Shown: positions 17,119 through 26,043 of the stretch, piece by piece | Numbering within the stretch: the stretch's first letter is position 1 | How the letters are laid out: every line of letters begins with the position of its first letter | NCBI GenBank assembly: GCA_964396025.1 | Contig: CAYNBT010000003.1 | Span: 8,516 to 72,515, forward strand | Source: CAYNBT01 sp964396025 | GTDB lineage: Bacteria; Patescibacteriota; WWE3; UBA101185; UBA10185 | Length of the DNA: 64,000 bases | Reading direction: 5' to 3' | Made by a program: the position numbers and the translations under genes | The notes under the pieces: model-generated | What the model was told of the DNA's origin: nothing | The model's database searches: none | What the model saw: the letters and a program-made list of their open reading frames with translations, nothing else

Positions 17119-19113
17119 TTACTCAACCGAGCTCCACCTTATTGAGGAGTTTCCAAAGTAGTCCTTTAGTTGGAGTAGGTATTTAGCCCCGTATGTAAAT
17201 ATTTCTGATGCAACATCATCGTTGTTGGTTCCTTGGAGTGTTCGTTTGAACTTAAATGTGTCTGCAGCGTAAACACCCGAAAAATTCAATGTGTTAGTCG
17301 CTTCTCCTTCGTTAATATCATACGCCGTATCTATAAAACCCTCAGCTATTATTGCGATGTCTATATCGTTCACGCTCTTTGATATCTCTACATTGCCATT
17401 AACTATATATAAAGCTGTGGACTGGTTATTCAAGGTCATTTCGGTATCTATAGTTAGATTACCATCTACAAACACAATTTGATTAAAGACATTGTTGTCG
17501 TAGTTAGATGGGATAGTATTTGACCTAAGTACATAGTCTCCAGAAACTTCGTACACGCCTGAGCTTGAAACAACACTGCCTGTGATTGCAGTTTTGCTTG
17601 AAGGTGTTATTCCATAAAAATAGTCATAGTCGTGTGTTGTAATAGGTGTTGAGTTTGTAACCTTCCAGTTTCTTGAGGAGCTGAAGAAGCTTATGGTGTT
17701 TCCCACAGCCTCAATTAAGCTATCGGTGTTATCGTCTGGCGCTTCGGAAAGCATATCTATATTGTGGTTCGACCTGACAAAGCCGTTTCCAAGAAATGAA
17801 ATCCAAGGACCGTTTATGCAAAAATCTTTGGAGGCAGAATTGCCTGCCATATCTTCGGCATAAAAACGTACGATTTTACAGATCTTCCAATTACTGTTAC
17901 AAAAGTTAGTTTTTGGTGTTAAAAGGTATGCACTATTGACTCCAGGTTGAAAAGGTGGGGATATAAGAATTACCCAGTTGTCGTTCTGCCATGTGGAACT
18001 GCAGCTGGAGATATTGGAATATCTTCCAAACGTAGAGTTATTGTCTGTTTTGTATTGATACTTGTCTGTAAATACAGACAGTCCTGATGTAGCATCTTCC
18101 ACGTTGGTATAAACATAAAGCTCGTGGCTTGCCCCAAAGAAACCTCTAAACGCACCGGAATCGTGCCAGTTTCCTGGAGGTGTCATATCGCTTTTAAAGG
18201 TTACGCAGTTTACTTTTGGGTTAGTACAGGTGTATGCTTCGATGTTTCCGGCGTTGTCCACGCTATAATATTCTACGGTGTGATTTGCACTATCTGATCC
18301 AACGGTAAAGGTTGTACTTGCAGAAGTAGTAGAGGAGTTTATGCTTATTGCATCAGCCCAAATTATTCCGGTACCGTTACCTCCAATATCCATGTAAACA
18401 CCTGTAGCTCCCGCTAGAGACACCGTAAAGTTTAAACTTATTTGTGTCCATCCAGTTGTACCGGTGATTGTTCCGCTTTGCCCAATTTGCTGAACAATAT
18501 CCGGCCCACCCATAGGATCTGGCGCTATAGCATAGATTACAAAGTATGCTGTACCTGTAAGATTTTGTGTTTTTATCCACGCCGAAGCGGACATGCTGTC
18601 ATAAGGTTGCGTTACCGCAAAGTTGGTTTTGTTGTTGATTCCATGCCATGTACCGCCCGTGGAAGTAATTCTAGCGGATGCCGTTTCGAATCCCGACGCA
18701 GATTCCCCAACATCTTGCTCATACTGAACAAGTCCATCTAATACACTAGCCTCCCACATGCTAAGGCCTGATGTAGAAGCGTCCGGTGTCTCAAATGATG
18801 GATTTTGCACCAAATTGAGAGAATTACTGAAAGTAACTTTTTGCCATGACCCGCTGTCAATGCGGTAGTTAATCTCTTTGATTCCGCTCTGTATGTCTGT
18901 GGCAGTAAGGTCAAATTGTACCACCGATTTATACCATCCATTAGTACCATCAGGTGATGAAGGTGTTTTGGTTGAGGATGTAACAGGTGCGGTTGTATCG
19001 GCACTTTGTGCATTCGCTTTCGTCGCGCCTATTCTTAGCAGCATCAAAAGAGTAATCAGTATTGAGAACAGGATTATTGAGGGGCACAGTCGCTTGGCAG
19101 TTTTTGTGAGCAT
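17119..19113 (-). CDS. large secreted surface protein with Ig-like segments
   Basis: A 664-aa exported protein. The N-terminus has a basic start and a hydrophobic stretch (SIILFSILITLLMLL), with a likely signal cut near TKANAQS. The next part (DTTAPVTSS...GWYKSVVQFDLTATD, then YRIDSGSWQKV) resembles bacterial Ig-like/OmpL47-type repeats, which recur near residues 260-300 (NHTVEYYSVDNAGN). A jelly-roll-like segment (LVQNPSFETPD) lies between. The end is Asn/Ser-rich with no visible anchor. The function is probably adhesion or cell-surface structure. TATTAT ends 7 nt before the start: leaderless. Confidence 0.8.
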   Translation of the reverse strand: MLTKTAKRLCPSIILFSILITLLMLLRIGATKANAQSADTTAPVTSSTKTPSSPDGTNGWYKSVVQFDLTATDIQSGIKEINYRIDSGSWQKVTFSNSLNLVQNPSFETPDASTSGLSMWEASVLDGLVQYEQDVGESASGFETASARITSTGGTWHGINNKTNFAVTQPYDSMSASAWIKTQNLTGTAYFVIYAIAPDPMGGPDIVQQIGQSGTITGTTGWTQISLNFTVSLAGATGVYMDIGGNGTGIIWADAISINSSTTSASTTFTVGSDSANHTVEYYSVDNAGNIEAYTCTNPKVNCVTFKSDMTPPGNWHDSGAFRGFFGASHELYVYTNVEDATSGLSVFTDKYQYKTDNNSTFGRYSNISSCSSTWQNDNWVILISPPFQPGVNSAYLLTPKTNFCNSNWKICKIVRFYAEDMAGNSASKDFCINGPWISFLGNGFVRSNHNIDMLSEAPDDNTDSLIEAVGNTISFFSSSRNWKVTNSTPITTHDYDYFYGITPSSKTAITGSVVSSSGVYEVSGDYVLRSNTIPSNYDNNVFNQIVFVDGNLTIDTEMTLNNQSTALYIVNGNVEISKSVNDIDIAIIAEGFIDTAYDINEGEATNTLNFSGVYAADTFKFKRTLQGTNNDDVASEIFTYGAKYLLQLKDYFGNSSIRWSSVE

Positions 19114-19186
19114 CCATTAAATAATAGCATTTGCTTTGAAAATCCGCATAGCTAGGTTTTTTCCAATTTCCTGCTAAAATCGCAAT

Positions 19187-20146
19187 ATGCCAGTTATTGA
19201 CTATGAAAAAGAGAAAAGAGAAAAATTCTCGCTAATGCTAAGCCAGCTTTTTGGCGTGGATCTGGCTTTAGTTGAGCAAATGTTGCGTCTGGAAAGAAAA
19301 AGCTCTTTTCGCATAAACACGAATAAATGTATGCAAGAAAAACAGAATCCTCAGGAACTACTTAAAAAGCTTTCTGTGGGTGCTACGTTTACCGCAATCG
19401 ATTGGTGCAAAAACGCCTATTTTATTGATTCAGGAAGGGAATTTATTACGAATTCTGCTGAATTCAAAAGCGGGCTTTTGTATGTTCAGAATGCCTCTAG
19501 CTTATTGCCGCCTCTTTTGCTCAATCCTGCTCAAGATGACTACGTTTTGGATATGTGTGCCGCCCCTGGAGGCAAAGCGCTGCACATATGCGAACTAGTT
19601 GGCAATAAATTACATATGTACGTTAACGATAAGTCGTGGCAGCGCGTGCTTACACTTAAAGAGCTTATTGAGCTCTATGGGGCAAATATTGAGGGGTACT
19701 TTCAGCAGCCGGCACAGTTTCTGGATCGTTACACCAATGTGCAATTTGATAAGATTTTATTGGATGCACAATGTAGTGGAGAAGGTATGATTGATTTTAA
19801 CAATAGTAGGGCAATGAAATACTGGAATCCCTCAAAGAGCAAAAAATTTGGATTTTTACAAAAGAAAATGTTGCGTACCGCATACCGCCTGCTCAAACCC
19901 GGTGGCACTATTGTTTATTCAACATGCACATTTACTCCAGAGGAAAATGAAGAAGTTATAGATTTCGCCCTAAAAAACTGTAGTGACCTAAAGACGGTTG
20001 ATATAGCTATTGATCTACAGAATTCTGTGCAGGGAGTTACATCTTGGAAGAATAAAAAATACAATCCGGCGGTTCAGAAGGCGCTACGAGTTGTTCCAAG
20101 CGCATTTATGGAAGGATTCTTTGTGTGTGTTCTTAGAAAAGGTTAA
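19187..20146 (+). CDS. rRNA m5C methyltransferase of the RsmB/RsmF (NOL1/NOP2/Sun) family
   Basis: A SAM-dependent RNA cytosine-C5 methyltransferase. The SAM site MCAAPGGKALHI and both key cysteines are present: DAQCSGEG and the catalytic YSTCTFTPEENE. The 319 aa cover the N-terminal RNA-binding part and the Rossmann core; the C-terminal PUA-like region of RsmF is missing. The target is not decidable from sequence (16S C967 for RsmB, C1407 for RsmF). TAAAAT (19175-19180) ends 6 nt before the ATG. The end overlaps the convergent gene at 20143 by 4 nt. Confidence 0.92.
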   Translation: MPVIDYEKEKREKFSLMLSQLFGVDLALVEQMLRLERKSSFRINTNKCMQEKQNPQELLKKLSVGATFTAIDWCKNAYFIDSGREFITNSAEFKSGLLYVQNASSLLPPLLLNPAQDDYVLDMCAAPGGKALHICELVGNKLHMYVNDKSWQRVLTLKELIELYGANIEGYFQQPAQFLDRYTNVQFDKILLDAQCSGEGMIDFNNSRAMKYWNPSKSKKFGFLQKKMLRTAYRLLKPGGTIVYSTCTFTPEENEEVIDFALKNCSDLKTVDIAIDLQNSVQGVTSWKNKKYNPAVQKALRVVPSAFMEGFFVCVLRKG

Positions 20147-20787
20147 CTATTAAGCGTATCAAAGGCAGTTTTCATGTTTTTACTTTCTATTACTATCGTT
20201 AATTCTGTGTAGGTAGAGACTATTTCCACCACGTTTATTTTTTTAACGGCAAGTTTATTTAACAAAGCAAATATAATATTTGGCTGAGAAATATATTCCT
20301 CTTTGAATTTAATGTTCACAGCAAGCAGGTTCTCAAGTTCCATCGCAGGCTTAATCCTATTTTTCTTGCATAGGTTTTTTATAAGCGCTTGTAAGGCATG
20401 TGAAGCAATTATGGTGATTTCACCAACACCTTGGGTGACAGTGACGAAATTGGTGTTTGAGGGTTGAATCTGCGCGTACAAATCCTTTACTACTTTTAGG
20501 GCAAGTGTGTTTTTTGGCAAAGTTATTTCAAAAAGAGGCGAAATTAATATTGTGCGCTCAACTTCTACATCAGGATAAATGGAGGGGATCTTTTCTAAAT
20601 TTTGAATAATCCTAGATAGGGAAGTTACAATGGTAGCTTTGTTTACCGGCTTGTGTGCTTGAATTTCCACAGTTTTTTTTATCTTCTTTGCATAGGCAGA
20701 TATATTGAGCAAACCCTTTTTAGATGCTTCTAGCGCAACAGAATCAGATATTATTATATTTTTTACAACGTCGGCAACTTTGATCAT
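20143..20787 (-). CDS. ACT-domain-like protein of unknown role
   Basis: A 214-aa protein. The N-terminal third (VADVVKNIIISDSVALEASKKGLLNISAYAKKI) looks like a short helical DNA/RNA-binding or dimerisation region. The C-terminal part (IIFALLNKLAVKKINVVEIVSTYTELTIVIE) has the strand-helix-strand pattern of an ACT domain as in aspartokinase, where it senses small ligands. No catalytic domain is attached, so a regulatory role is an inference. TATAAA ends 6 nt before the start on the minus strand, consistent with leaderless expression. Confidence 0.65.
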   Translation of the reverse strand: MIKVADVVKNIIISDSVALEASKKGLLNISAYAKKIKKTVEIQAHKPVNKATIVTSLSRIIQNLEKIPSIYPDVEVERTILISPLFEITLPKNTLALKVVKDLYAQIQPSNTNFVTVTQGVGEITIIASHALQALIKNLCKKNRIKPAMELENLLAVNIKFKEEYISQPNIIFALLNKLAVKKINVVEIVSTYTELTIVIESKNMKTAFDTLNS

Positions 20788-20894
20788 GTTACATTTATAA
20801 CATAAATAATGTGTTTGTTACAATTTCGCCAAAAATTTACTTTAAGTTAATTTTCTTTAAGATAATGCAAAACCGCAAAAAAAGGAGATTGTTT

Positions 20895-21458
20895 ATGATT
20901 ACTTTACATGGAGATATGCAAGGGCTTGATTTGTGCCTGTTGGCTGAGCGAGTATCCAACTGGATTCACGCAGCGAATCAACAAGGCGAAAATGTGCTGG
21001 ATCAGACTTATGAGCGTATTTTTGCGCAGTTGGTTTCTGGTTCTTGTGTGGTGGTTGTGAGCGACTTTGGTTTACCTGCCGGTTTTTTAACTGGTTATAC
21101 TTTGGGGACTGACGCCAACGGATATACGTGGGTTGAGGTGGGTTCTGGCATTGTTCCTCCTGAATATCGCGGGCGCGGCTATGGCAATATGCTTTATAAG
21201 GCGATTTGCCAACTTTTTCGGGATTCGGTGCTTGTAGGTACCACAAAAAACCCTATTGCGTTGAAGTGTTCCTTGCAAGCAGGGTTTAGGGAGGTACTGT
21301 TTTCTACCATTCCTCCAGAAATTCGCAAGGGCTTATGCTATGCAGCACCGTGTTTTAGACCAGTGCTTTTCTCACGGCGAGTATGTTCCGCAGAGAAAGC
21401 GCATGGGGGATGTTGTATCGCGCGAGTAAGGTATCCGCATTGGTCGGTTCAGTACTAG
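20895..21458 (+). CDS. GNAT family N-acetyltransferase
   Basis: A 187-aa acetyltransferase-like protein. The acetyl-CoA pyrophosphate loop is PEYRGRGYGNMLYKAI (R-G-x-G-x-G/N pattern), preceded by the beta strand YTWVEVGSGIV and followed by ALKCSLQAGFREV. The substrate is unknown. The ATG at 20895 is chosen because AAAGGAG lies 7 nt upstream; the 28 codons before it in the same frame are AT-rich and look non-coding. The strong SD places it with the accessory genes. The last 40 residues are Cys/Arg-rich and unlike the rest. Confidence 0.82.
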   Translation: MITLHGDMQGLDLCLLAERVSNWIHAANQQGENVLDQTYERIFAQLVSGSCVVVVSDFGLPAGFLTGYTLGTDANGYTWVEVGSGIVPPEYRGRGYGNMLYKAICQLFRDSVLVGTTKNPIALKCSLQAGFREVLFSTIPPEIRKGLCYAAPCFRPVLFSRRVCSAEKAHGGCCIARVRYPHWSVQY

Positions 21459-21536
21459 AGTTTTTTGAATCTGCTTGAGATGATGGTAGGTATTGGGAGC
21501 GATCCTATCATCACTCAAGCAAATAGGTTTATACAT

Positions 21537-22625
21537 ATGATTAGTGAAATTAACTTAACAAATCTTTTTTTTGATTTAGTTCAAATAGATAGTCCCACAG
21601 GGCATGAAGATGCCGTAGTGGCTTTTATAGAAAAAAAACTTGCCGAAAAGGGAATACAGTACAAAGTGGATTCATACGGTAACATAATTGCGTATGTACA
21701 AGGAAAATCCAATGAGACTATACTGCTAACTGCACATATGGACACTGTAGAACCTGGTAGGGGCATTTCTCCTTTTATAAATAATGGTGTAATTAAAAGC
21801 TCCGGAGAAACAATTCTTGGTGCTGACAATAAAGCAGGAGTGGCTGCCATTTTAGAGGCTGTGTTAAGTTTTGAAGATATTCCTGAAAATTCATTAGAAA
21901 TTGTCTTTACGAGATCCGAGGAGGTGGGGAATCTTGGTGCCGTAAACCTTGATTACAGACTCTTAAGATCGAAGGTAGGGTTTTCTTTTGATACCGGTGG
22001 GAAAATAGGGAATCTGGTTGTAGCATCGCCTTTTTATTTACGATTCGATTTTAGTATTTTAGGCAAATCTGCGCATGCAGGTAAGCCTGAAGAAGCCACT
22101 AATGTTTTGCCTATATTCTCTGAAGCAATGCAAAAAATTACATTGGGGAAAAATTCCGAAAACACATTATGCAACATTGGAATTGTACATTCGGGTGATG
22201 CTCGCAATACCGTACCAGGTGCCTTATCTTTGCAGGGTGAAGTAAGAAGTTACAGTAAGCCAGAATTGGAAGAAACCTATAATAGAGTAAAAGAGGTGTT
22301 CGAGTCAGCTTGCACATTCCATGAAGCTACCTTGGAACATTCTTTTGAAATCGAAAATCCGGGTTTTACCTTCTCTGATCAAGATAATGTTGTACAGTAT
22401 GGTCAGAAAATCGCGCGGTTGTGCGGAATAGAGCCAAATCTGATAAAGGCAACTGGATGTTATGATGCCAATGTTTTTTACGAAAAAGGGATTCAGGTTC
22501 TGAATTTTAGTAACGGAGGCTATGCAAACCACACGGTTAATGAGGAGATAACTGTCAAAGACCTATATGCTACAGCTTGCTTTGTCGAGAAAATTCTGCA
22601 GGTTGGATACATAAATACCCCATAA
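21537..22625 (+). CDS. M20 family metallopeptidase (peptidase T-like)
   Basis: A zinc exopeptidase of 362 aa. Metal-site motifs are visible: TAHMDTVEPG (first His and Asp), LGADNKAG (bridging Asp), TRSEEVGNLGA (catalytic and metal Glu) and a late NHTVNEE. The dimerisation lid begins at FSILGKSAHAGKPEE. The family cleaves N-terminal residues from di/tripeptides (PepT) or related amides. The start is set at ATG 21537, giving MISEINLTNLFFDLVQIDS, the usual family beginning; TTG 21465 and ATG 21480 are possible but add an unusual 19-24-residue extension. Confidence 0.9.
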   Translation: MISEINLTNLFFDLVQIDSPTGHEDAVVAFIEKKLAEKGIQYKVDSYGNIIAYVQGKSNETILLTAHMDTVEPGRGISPFINNGVIKSSGETILGADNKAGVAAILEAVLSFEDIPENSLEIVFTRSEEVGNLGAVNLDYRLLRSKVGFSFDTGGKIGNLVVASPFYLRFDFSILGKSAHAGKPEEATNVLPIFSEAMQKITLGKNSENTLCNIGIVHSGDARNTVPGALSLQGEVRSYSKPELEETYNRVKEVFESACTFHEATLEHSFEIENPGFTFSDQDNVVQYGQKIARLCGIEPNLIKATGCYDANVFYEKGIQVLNFSNGGYANHTVNEEITVKDLYATACFVEKILQVGYINTP

Positions 22626-22678
22626 AGATTTGGCCATTAAGTCTTTTTACTTTGCTCGATTTGATTTAGAATTTTGCT

Positions 22679-24745
22679 ATGCCTGCATTCTTGAATAGTG
22701 ATGAAACATACTCTGGTCCTCAAGAGTTTGTTGTATCTGAAGCAGAGAAAAAACCCCCAGAAATCGACCTGTTTATTAATCATGCTGAATTTGCTAGTGC
22801 AGAAGATGCTGCAGAGCGTCTTTTAACGCAGGACTTTAGCACATTAGCTGTTGAAGCCCCACAAGACATAACTCCCGAACAACTTGCTGATTTAGGGAAT
22901 GTGTTAAGAACGTTTCAAAAAGCCAATGACACCTTTTTTTACATGGAAGCTCGCCCCGAACAATACCGCAATACCTTTGCCTATGATCAGTGGGATGAAA
23001 AAACGTCTGACTTGCAAGATAATATAGGAGAACTTTTGGGATTTGATTTCCGCTCTGCTTTTCGAACAGAAGATGAAGCTTTACAGGGATTAGCTGGTGT
23101 AAGAAATCTTATGGAACATTCGGAATTTGCAGACAAAGCGGCACTAGCCGAAGTAGTTATGCAAGGTGGCTGGTACGCAAAACAGGCTTGTTTTAGGACA
23201 TTCGCTAATGTGGCGGAATCTCAACACTTCGAGACTAGATCACATTATGAATCCTTGAAAGATGCTTACAACGAAGTATTGGCACTGGCGATACCTTCAC
23301 TGGTTGAGGAAGAGAATTGGTTGGAAGTAGGTAAACTCTTTGATCATCTGGCTTTTTCTGACTTGCCTGTGGGTACCTTGGCCCCTGGAGAGTATTCTCA
23401 GAGTGGTCGAGAGCTTGCGGCAGGAATTCTGGTAGATGAAGCATACGACCTAGACGCAAGAAAAGGCGTTCTGAAAGAATATGTAAAGGTTTTTGGTCCA
23501 ATTCATGCGGTTGATGCAATCTCGCACAAATTTGCCCAGATGAAGCAAGAGGGCAGGAATGCTGAAGACCCTTATGTGCAGGATTTAGTCCACGCATACG
23601 GCTGGTTGCAAGGCGAGGCAGTTTCTAACCCCATGGAAAATCTTGCCGATGTTTATGAAATCTCAGGCTATGCGCAAAATGAGCGCGCTGAACTTACCAA
23701 AATTGAAGCCGCCCATGTGGCGCATTTGGCGGAACTTTATGTCTCCGGAGTTTCGTATAGCAGAGTACATGCTGGATCGCAAAAGGGGGAGATTATGATC
23801 TTAGAAGACGATCCTCTGGAAGATTCTCAAGGAATTGTACGGGAACCCACTTCGGTCAAAATCCTAGAATTGGGAGCCGGTAACGCCAGAGTCTCTCGTG
23901 CGCTTTGGTCTGAAGGTTTTACCAAGTGTGTTGCTGTAGACTTTGATTCTACAAACACTGCAGTAGCAAAGGAACGTGCACCTGATCCAGACTTTCCGGT
24001 TTTACGTGCAGATTGGCACCATTTGCCGTTCCTAGATGCCAAGCCAAACTATAGCGCCAGCCTCGAGGTAAATGCACGAAAACGTGCGGGGGAATTTGAG
24101 GTGATGTTCACGACAGAACGCTCATTTTTGCACAATAGGACTCCAGTTGAATGGTTAAGTCTGTTTGATGAAACACGCCGCGTGTCTAGTGACAGAGCAT
24201 TTCTTGGTTTGGATATTCCGGATACAGAGACTGGCGTGTATGCAGAACGCATCAAAAGTTATGCCCAGAACATGCAGGAGAACTTGGGGCTTGATCCAGC
24301 AGAAATGAACATAATCTTTGACGGGCCTGGGCAAGTGAAATTCAACCGCCTAGCCATATCAGACGAACAGCTGCGAATTTATGCAAGATTGTTTGGCTAT
24401 GCTGTTGTTGAAAAAACAGCTGACGAGCGTGAGGATATGACCGATGTTTATTACACGCTGGCAAAGGATCAAAACTTTGTTTTTGGTGATATTTCCGAGA
24501 ATGAGCTCAATGACTCTCTGGAAAAGCTAGGAGTTCTCAGCTATCAGACAGACTACAATATGCACATCAAAGCTTGGGGAATGACTTTGGGGCAAGCATT
24601 GAGGTTTGGTCCTGATAATGCTGCCAGCCTGCATAGCTCGCCATATGTGCAGGCGGAGTTTGAAGCCGGAAGAGGGCCGCTCATTTGGGCAGACAATAAA
24701 GGTGGTAGGGTGAGATTGATGGTAGAGATGCCTTATGGAGCCTAG
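22679..24745 (+). CDS. 688-aa protein with a class I SAM methyltransferase domain
   Basis: The first about 390 residues are a helical, acidic region I cannot assign. A Rossmann methyltransferase domain follows: motif I ILELGAGNARVSRALW at about 395-410, the acidic motif II CVAVDFDS, and motif III-like PVLRADWHHLPF. A strand with FEVMFTTERSFLH follows. The substrate is unknown. TAGAAT (22667-22672) ends 6 nt before the ATG, so it is probably leaderless. It begins MPAF like the product of the gene at 1068. Its 3' end overlaps the convergent TrmB-like gene by 4 nt. Confidence 0.78.
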   Translation: MPAFLNSDETYSGPQEFVVSEAEKKPPEIDLFINHAEFASAEDAAERLLTQDFSTLAVEAPQDITPEQLADLGNVLRTFQKANDTFFYMEARPEQYRNTFAYDQWDEKTSDLQDNIGELLGFDFRSAFRTEDEALQGLAGVRNLMEHSEFADKAALAEVVMQGGWYAKQACFRTFANVAESQHFETRSHYESLKDAYNEVLALAIPSLVEEENWLEVGKLFDHLAFSDLPVGTLAPGEYSQSGRELAAGILVDEAYDLDARKGVLKEYVKVFGPIHAVDAISHKFAQMKQEGRNAEDPYVQDLVHAYGWLQGEAVSNPMENLADVYEISGYAQNERAELTKIEAAHVAHLAELYVSGVSYSRVHAGSQKGEIMILEDDPLEDSQGIVREPTSVKILELGAGNARVSRALWSEGFTKCVAVDFDSTNTAVAKERAPDPDFPVLRADWHHLPFLDAKPNYSASLEVNARKRAGEFEVMFTTERSFLHNRTPVEWLSLFDETRRVSSDRAFLGLDIPDTETGVYAERIKSYAQNMQENLGLDPAEMNIIFDGPGQVKFNRLAISDEQLRIYARLFGYAVVEKTADEREDMTDVYYTLAKDQNFVFGDISENELNDSLEKLGVLSYQTDYNMHIKAWGMTLGQALRFGPDNAASLHSSPYVQAEFEAGRGPLIWADNKGGRVRLMVEMPYGA

Positions 24746-25545
24746 GTCAAAGAACTAATTTCCTCACCACCTACAGGGTTTTGGCTGTAAAATCCTGCGG
24801 CTTCCCACGCCAGAGTAAACATGGCTCGCATGGTTTCGGCTACCAGTTTGTTGTTTATGATTACGCCAAGATAACTTTCGCCACGCTTAAAGTTGATGAA
24901 TGCCACTTTGTCTCCGTAAATGTTCATTTCAATGGCTACAGGAAATTTTTTCTTTGGAACTATTCTGGTTTCACGTTTGTATTGTTCGTTTTTTTGAACA
25001 TAATCACGCGTTTTGGTATCTTCTGCCACAATCACTTTGGCCCAAATATTCTGCTTTGCCCTTTGAGGACCATAATAGGTGTTGAGCCACTTGTAGAGTT
25101 TAGGTTCGACTTCTGAGGTTTGGAGAATTGCCCAAATTTCAGCGTTTTCTTTGAGTGTGTCTTTGTAAACTTCTTTAATGCCCTCAATACCGTCAAAGAC
25201 CTTTACGCCCGGTTTGTTCTCCATAGCGCTAAATGAAGAAACCAGTTGAGGGAGAATTGCTTCAAGCGTGCTGACCTGATTCTTGGCTTCCTTTAAAGTA
25301 TCCTCAATATTTTCCATAAGTTTGTAAGGATGTTCCGGCTTGAAATATGTTTTTTTGTTTTTTTTGTAAGTGGAGACAATTCCGCGTGTTTTTAAATCCT
25401 CCAGAATCTTGTAAACCATGCCTCGCTTGTGCGTAGCTTTTTGAGCTATGGTTGAGGCAGGGGAGTCGCCAAACTGTAATAGCAGATCGTAGATTTCGGC
25501 CTCTCCGGATTTGAGTCCGGATTTTTCCAGCACGTTTTTGTACAT
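24742..25545 (-). CDS. TrmB-like transcriptional regulator
   Basis: A 267-aa regulator. The N-terminal winged helix (SGLKSGEAEIYDLLLQFGDSPAS..., HKRGMVYKILEDLKTRGIV) is of the TrmB type, followed by a coiled segment (LKEAKNQVSTLEAIL) and an effector/PLD-like domain (VKVFDGIEGIKEVYKDTL). TrmB proteins sense sugars in archaea, and relatives are common in CPR genomes with unknown ligands. It is transcribed away from the accessory island and could regulate it. TAAAAT ends 6 nt before the start on the minus strand (leaderless). Confidence 0.85.
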   Translation of the reverse strand: MYKNVLEKSGLKSGEAEIYDLLLQFGDSPASTIAQKATHKRGMVYKILEDLKTRGIVSTYKKNKKTYFKPEHPYKLMENIEDTLKEAKNQVSTLEAILPQLVSSFSAMENKPGVKVFDGIEGIKEVYKDTLKENAEIWAILQTSEVEPKLYKWLNTYYGPQRAKQNIWAKVIVAEDTKTRDYVQKNEQYKRETRIVPKKKFPVAIEMNIYGDKVAFINFKRGESYLGVIINNKLVAETMRAMFTLAWEAAGFYSQNPVGGEEISSLT

Positions 25546-25616
25546 ATATAAATTTTAGCTTTAAGTAGAGAAAATACCAGAGGCTGATGCGGTATAAGTT
25601 AAATGTCATGAATGTA

Positions 25617-25645
25617 TTGACACATAACGAAACCCATAGTATAAT
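25617..25645 (+). promoter_or_regulatory. consensus promoter TTGACA-17-TATAAT (upstream of two)
   Basis: A perfect sigma-70-type consensus: -35 at 25617-25622, -10 at 25640-25645, spacer 17. A hairpin (CTGG.GTG/CAC.CCAG, about 25654-25678) lies in the early transcript. No gene begins within 300 nt, so it makes a long leader or a small RNA. Confidence 0.8.
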
Positions 25646-25706
25646 TATGTTATTCTGGTGAGGGAAAAGCCACTCCAGTAGTTTTGGAAGAAGTGTTATA
25701 AGATGC

Positions 25707-25735
25707 TTGACAAGATATTAACTATAGGGTATAAT
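25707..25735 (+). promoter_or_regulatory. consensus promoter TTGACA-17-TATAAT (downstream of two)
   Basis: A second perfect consensus promoter 90 bp after the first: -35 at 25707-25712, -10 at 25730-25735. Transcription should begin near 25742, directly before the structured attenuator-like region. Confidence 0.85.
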
Positions 25736-25741
25736 TAATTC

Positions 25742-25881
25742 ATTCGCAAGTTAGAAAAAGAGTCTACCACTTAGTTTTCTATCCGTAGCGGCGCTACCGC
25801 AGGGCTCCGGTTTGTGTACCGGAAGAAGAAAGCCAAGAATAGTGGTTGACCAAGGTCATTCATTGTTTTTGGCTTTTTTTT
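25742..25881 (+). promoter_or_regulatory. structured leader with competing terminator (riboswitch- or attenuator-like)
   Basis: Outer stem ACCACT (25766-25771)/AGTGGT (25841-25846) encloses GTAGC/GCTAC (25785-25797) and a second arm, GGCT-CCGGT/ACCGG...AGCC (25803-25834). The AGCC bases are also part of AAAGCCAA (25829-25836), which pairs with TTGGCTTT (25869-25876) to form a terminator ending in eight T. The two folds exclude each other. It lies between a perfect promoter and the DUF1874 gene. I do not recognise a known riboswitch class; it could also be a free-standing small RNA. Confidence 0.6.
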
Positions 25882-26043
25882 GTAATTTGAGAGTAAAGCC
25901 GAACTTTTTTTAGAGGGAAGCAATTTGGGAATAAAGTCTTGTTCTCAAGTTGCTTTCCTTTGCCTCGCGAAAGAAAGTATTACTGTCTCTCTGGTTATAC
26001 CAGAGGTCGCCAGCCATGGCGTTATAAACCAAGGAGGTTTGAA

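Noticed and set aside
25783..25806. A second T-box, because of CTACCGCAGGG
   Set aside because: The required TGGN is replaced by GCGC, and there is no Stem I or specifier loop upstream.
25766..25846. SRP (4.5S) RNA, because of a CCGGAAG stretch
   Set aside because: The GGAA here is outside the loop of a CCGGT/ACCGG hairpin, and the SRP domain IV GGAAGCAGCC partner bases are not in register.
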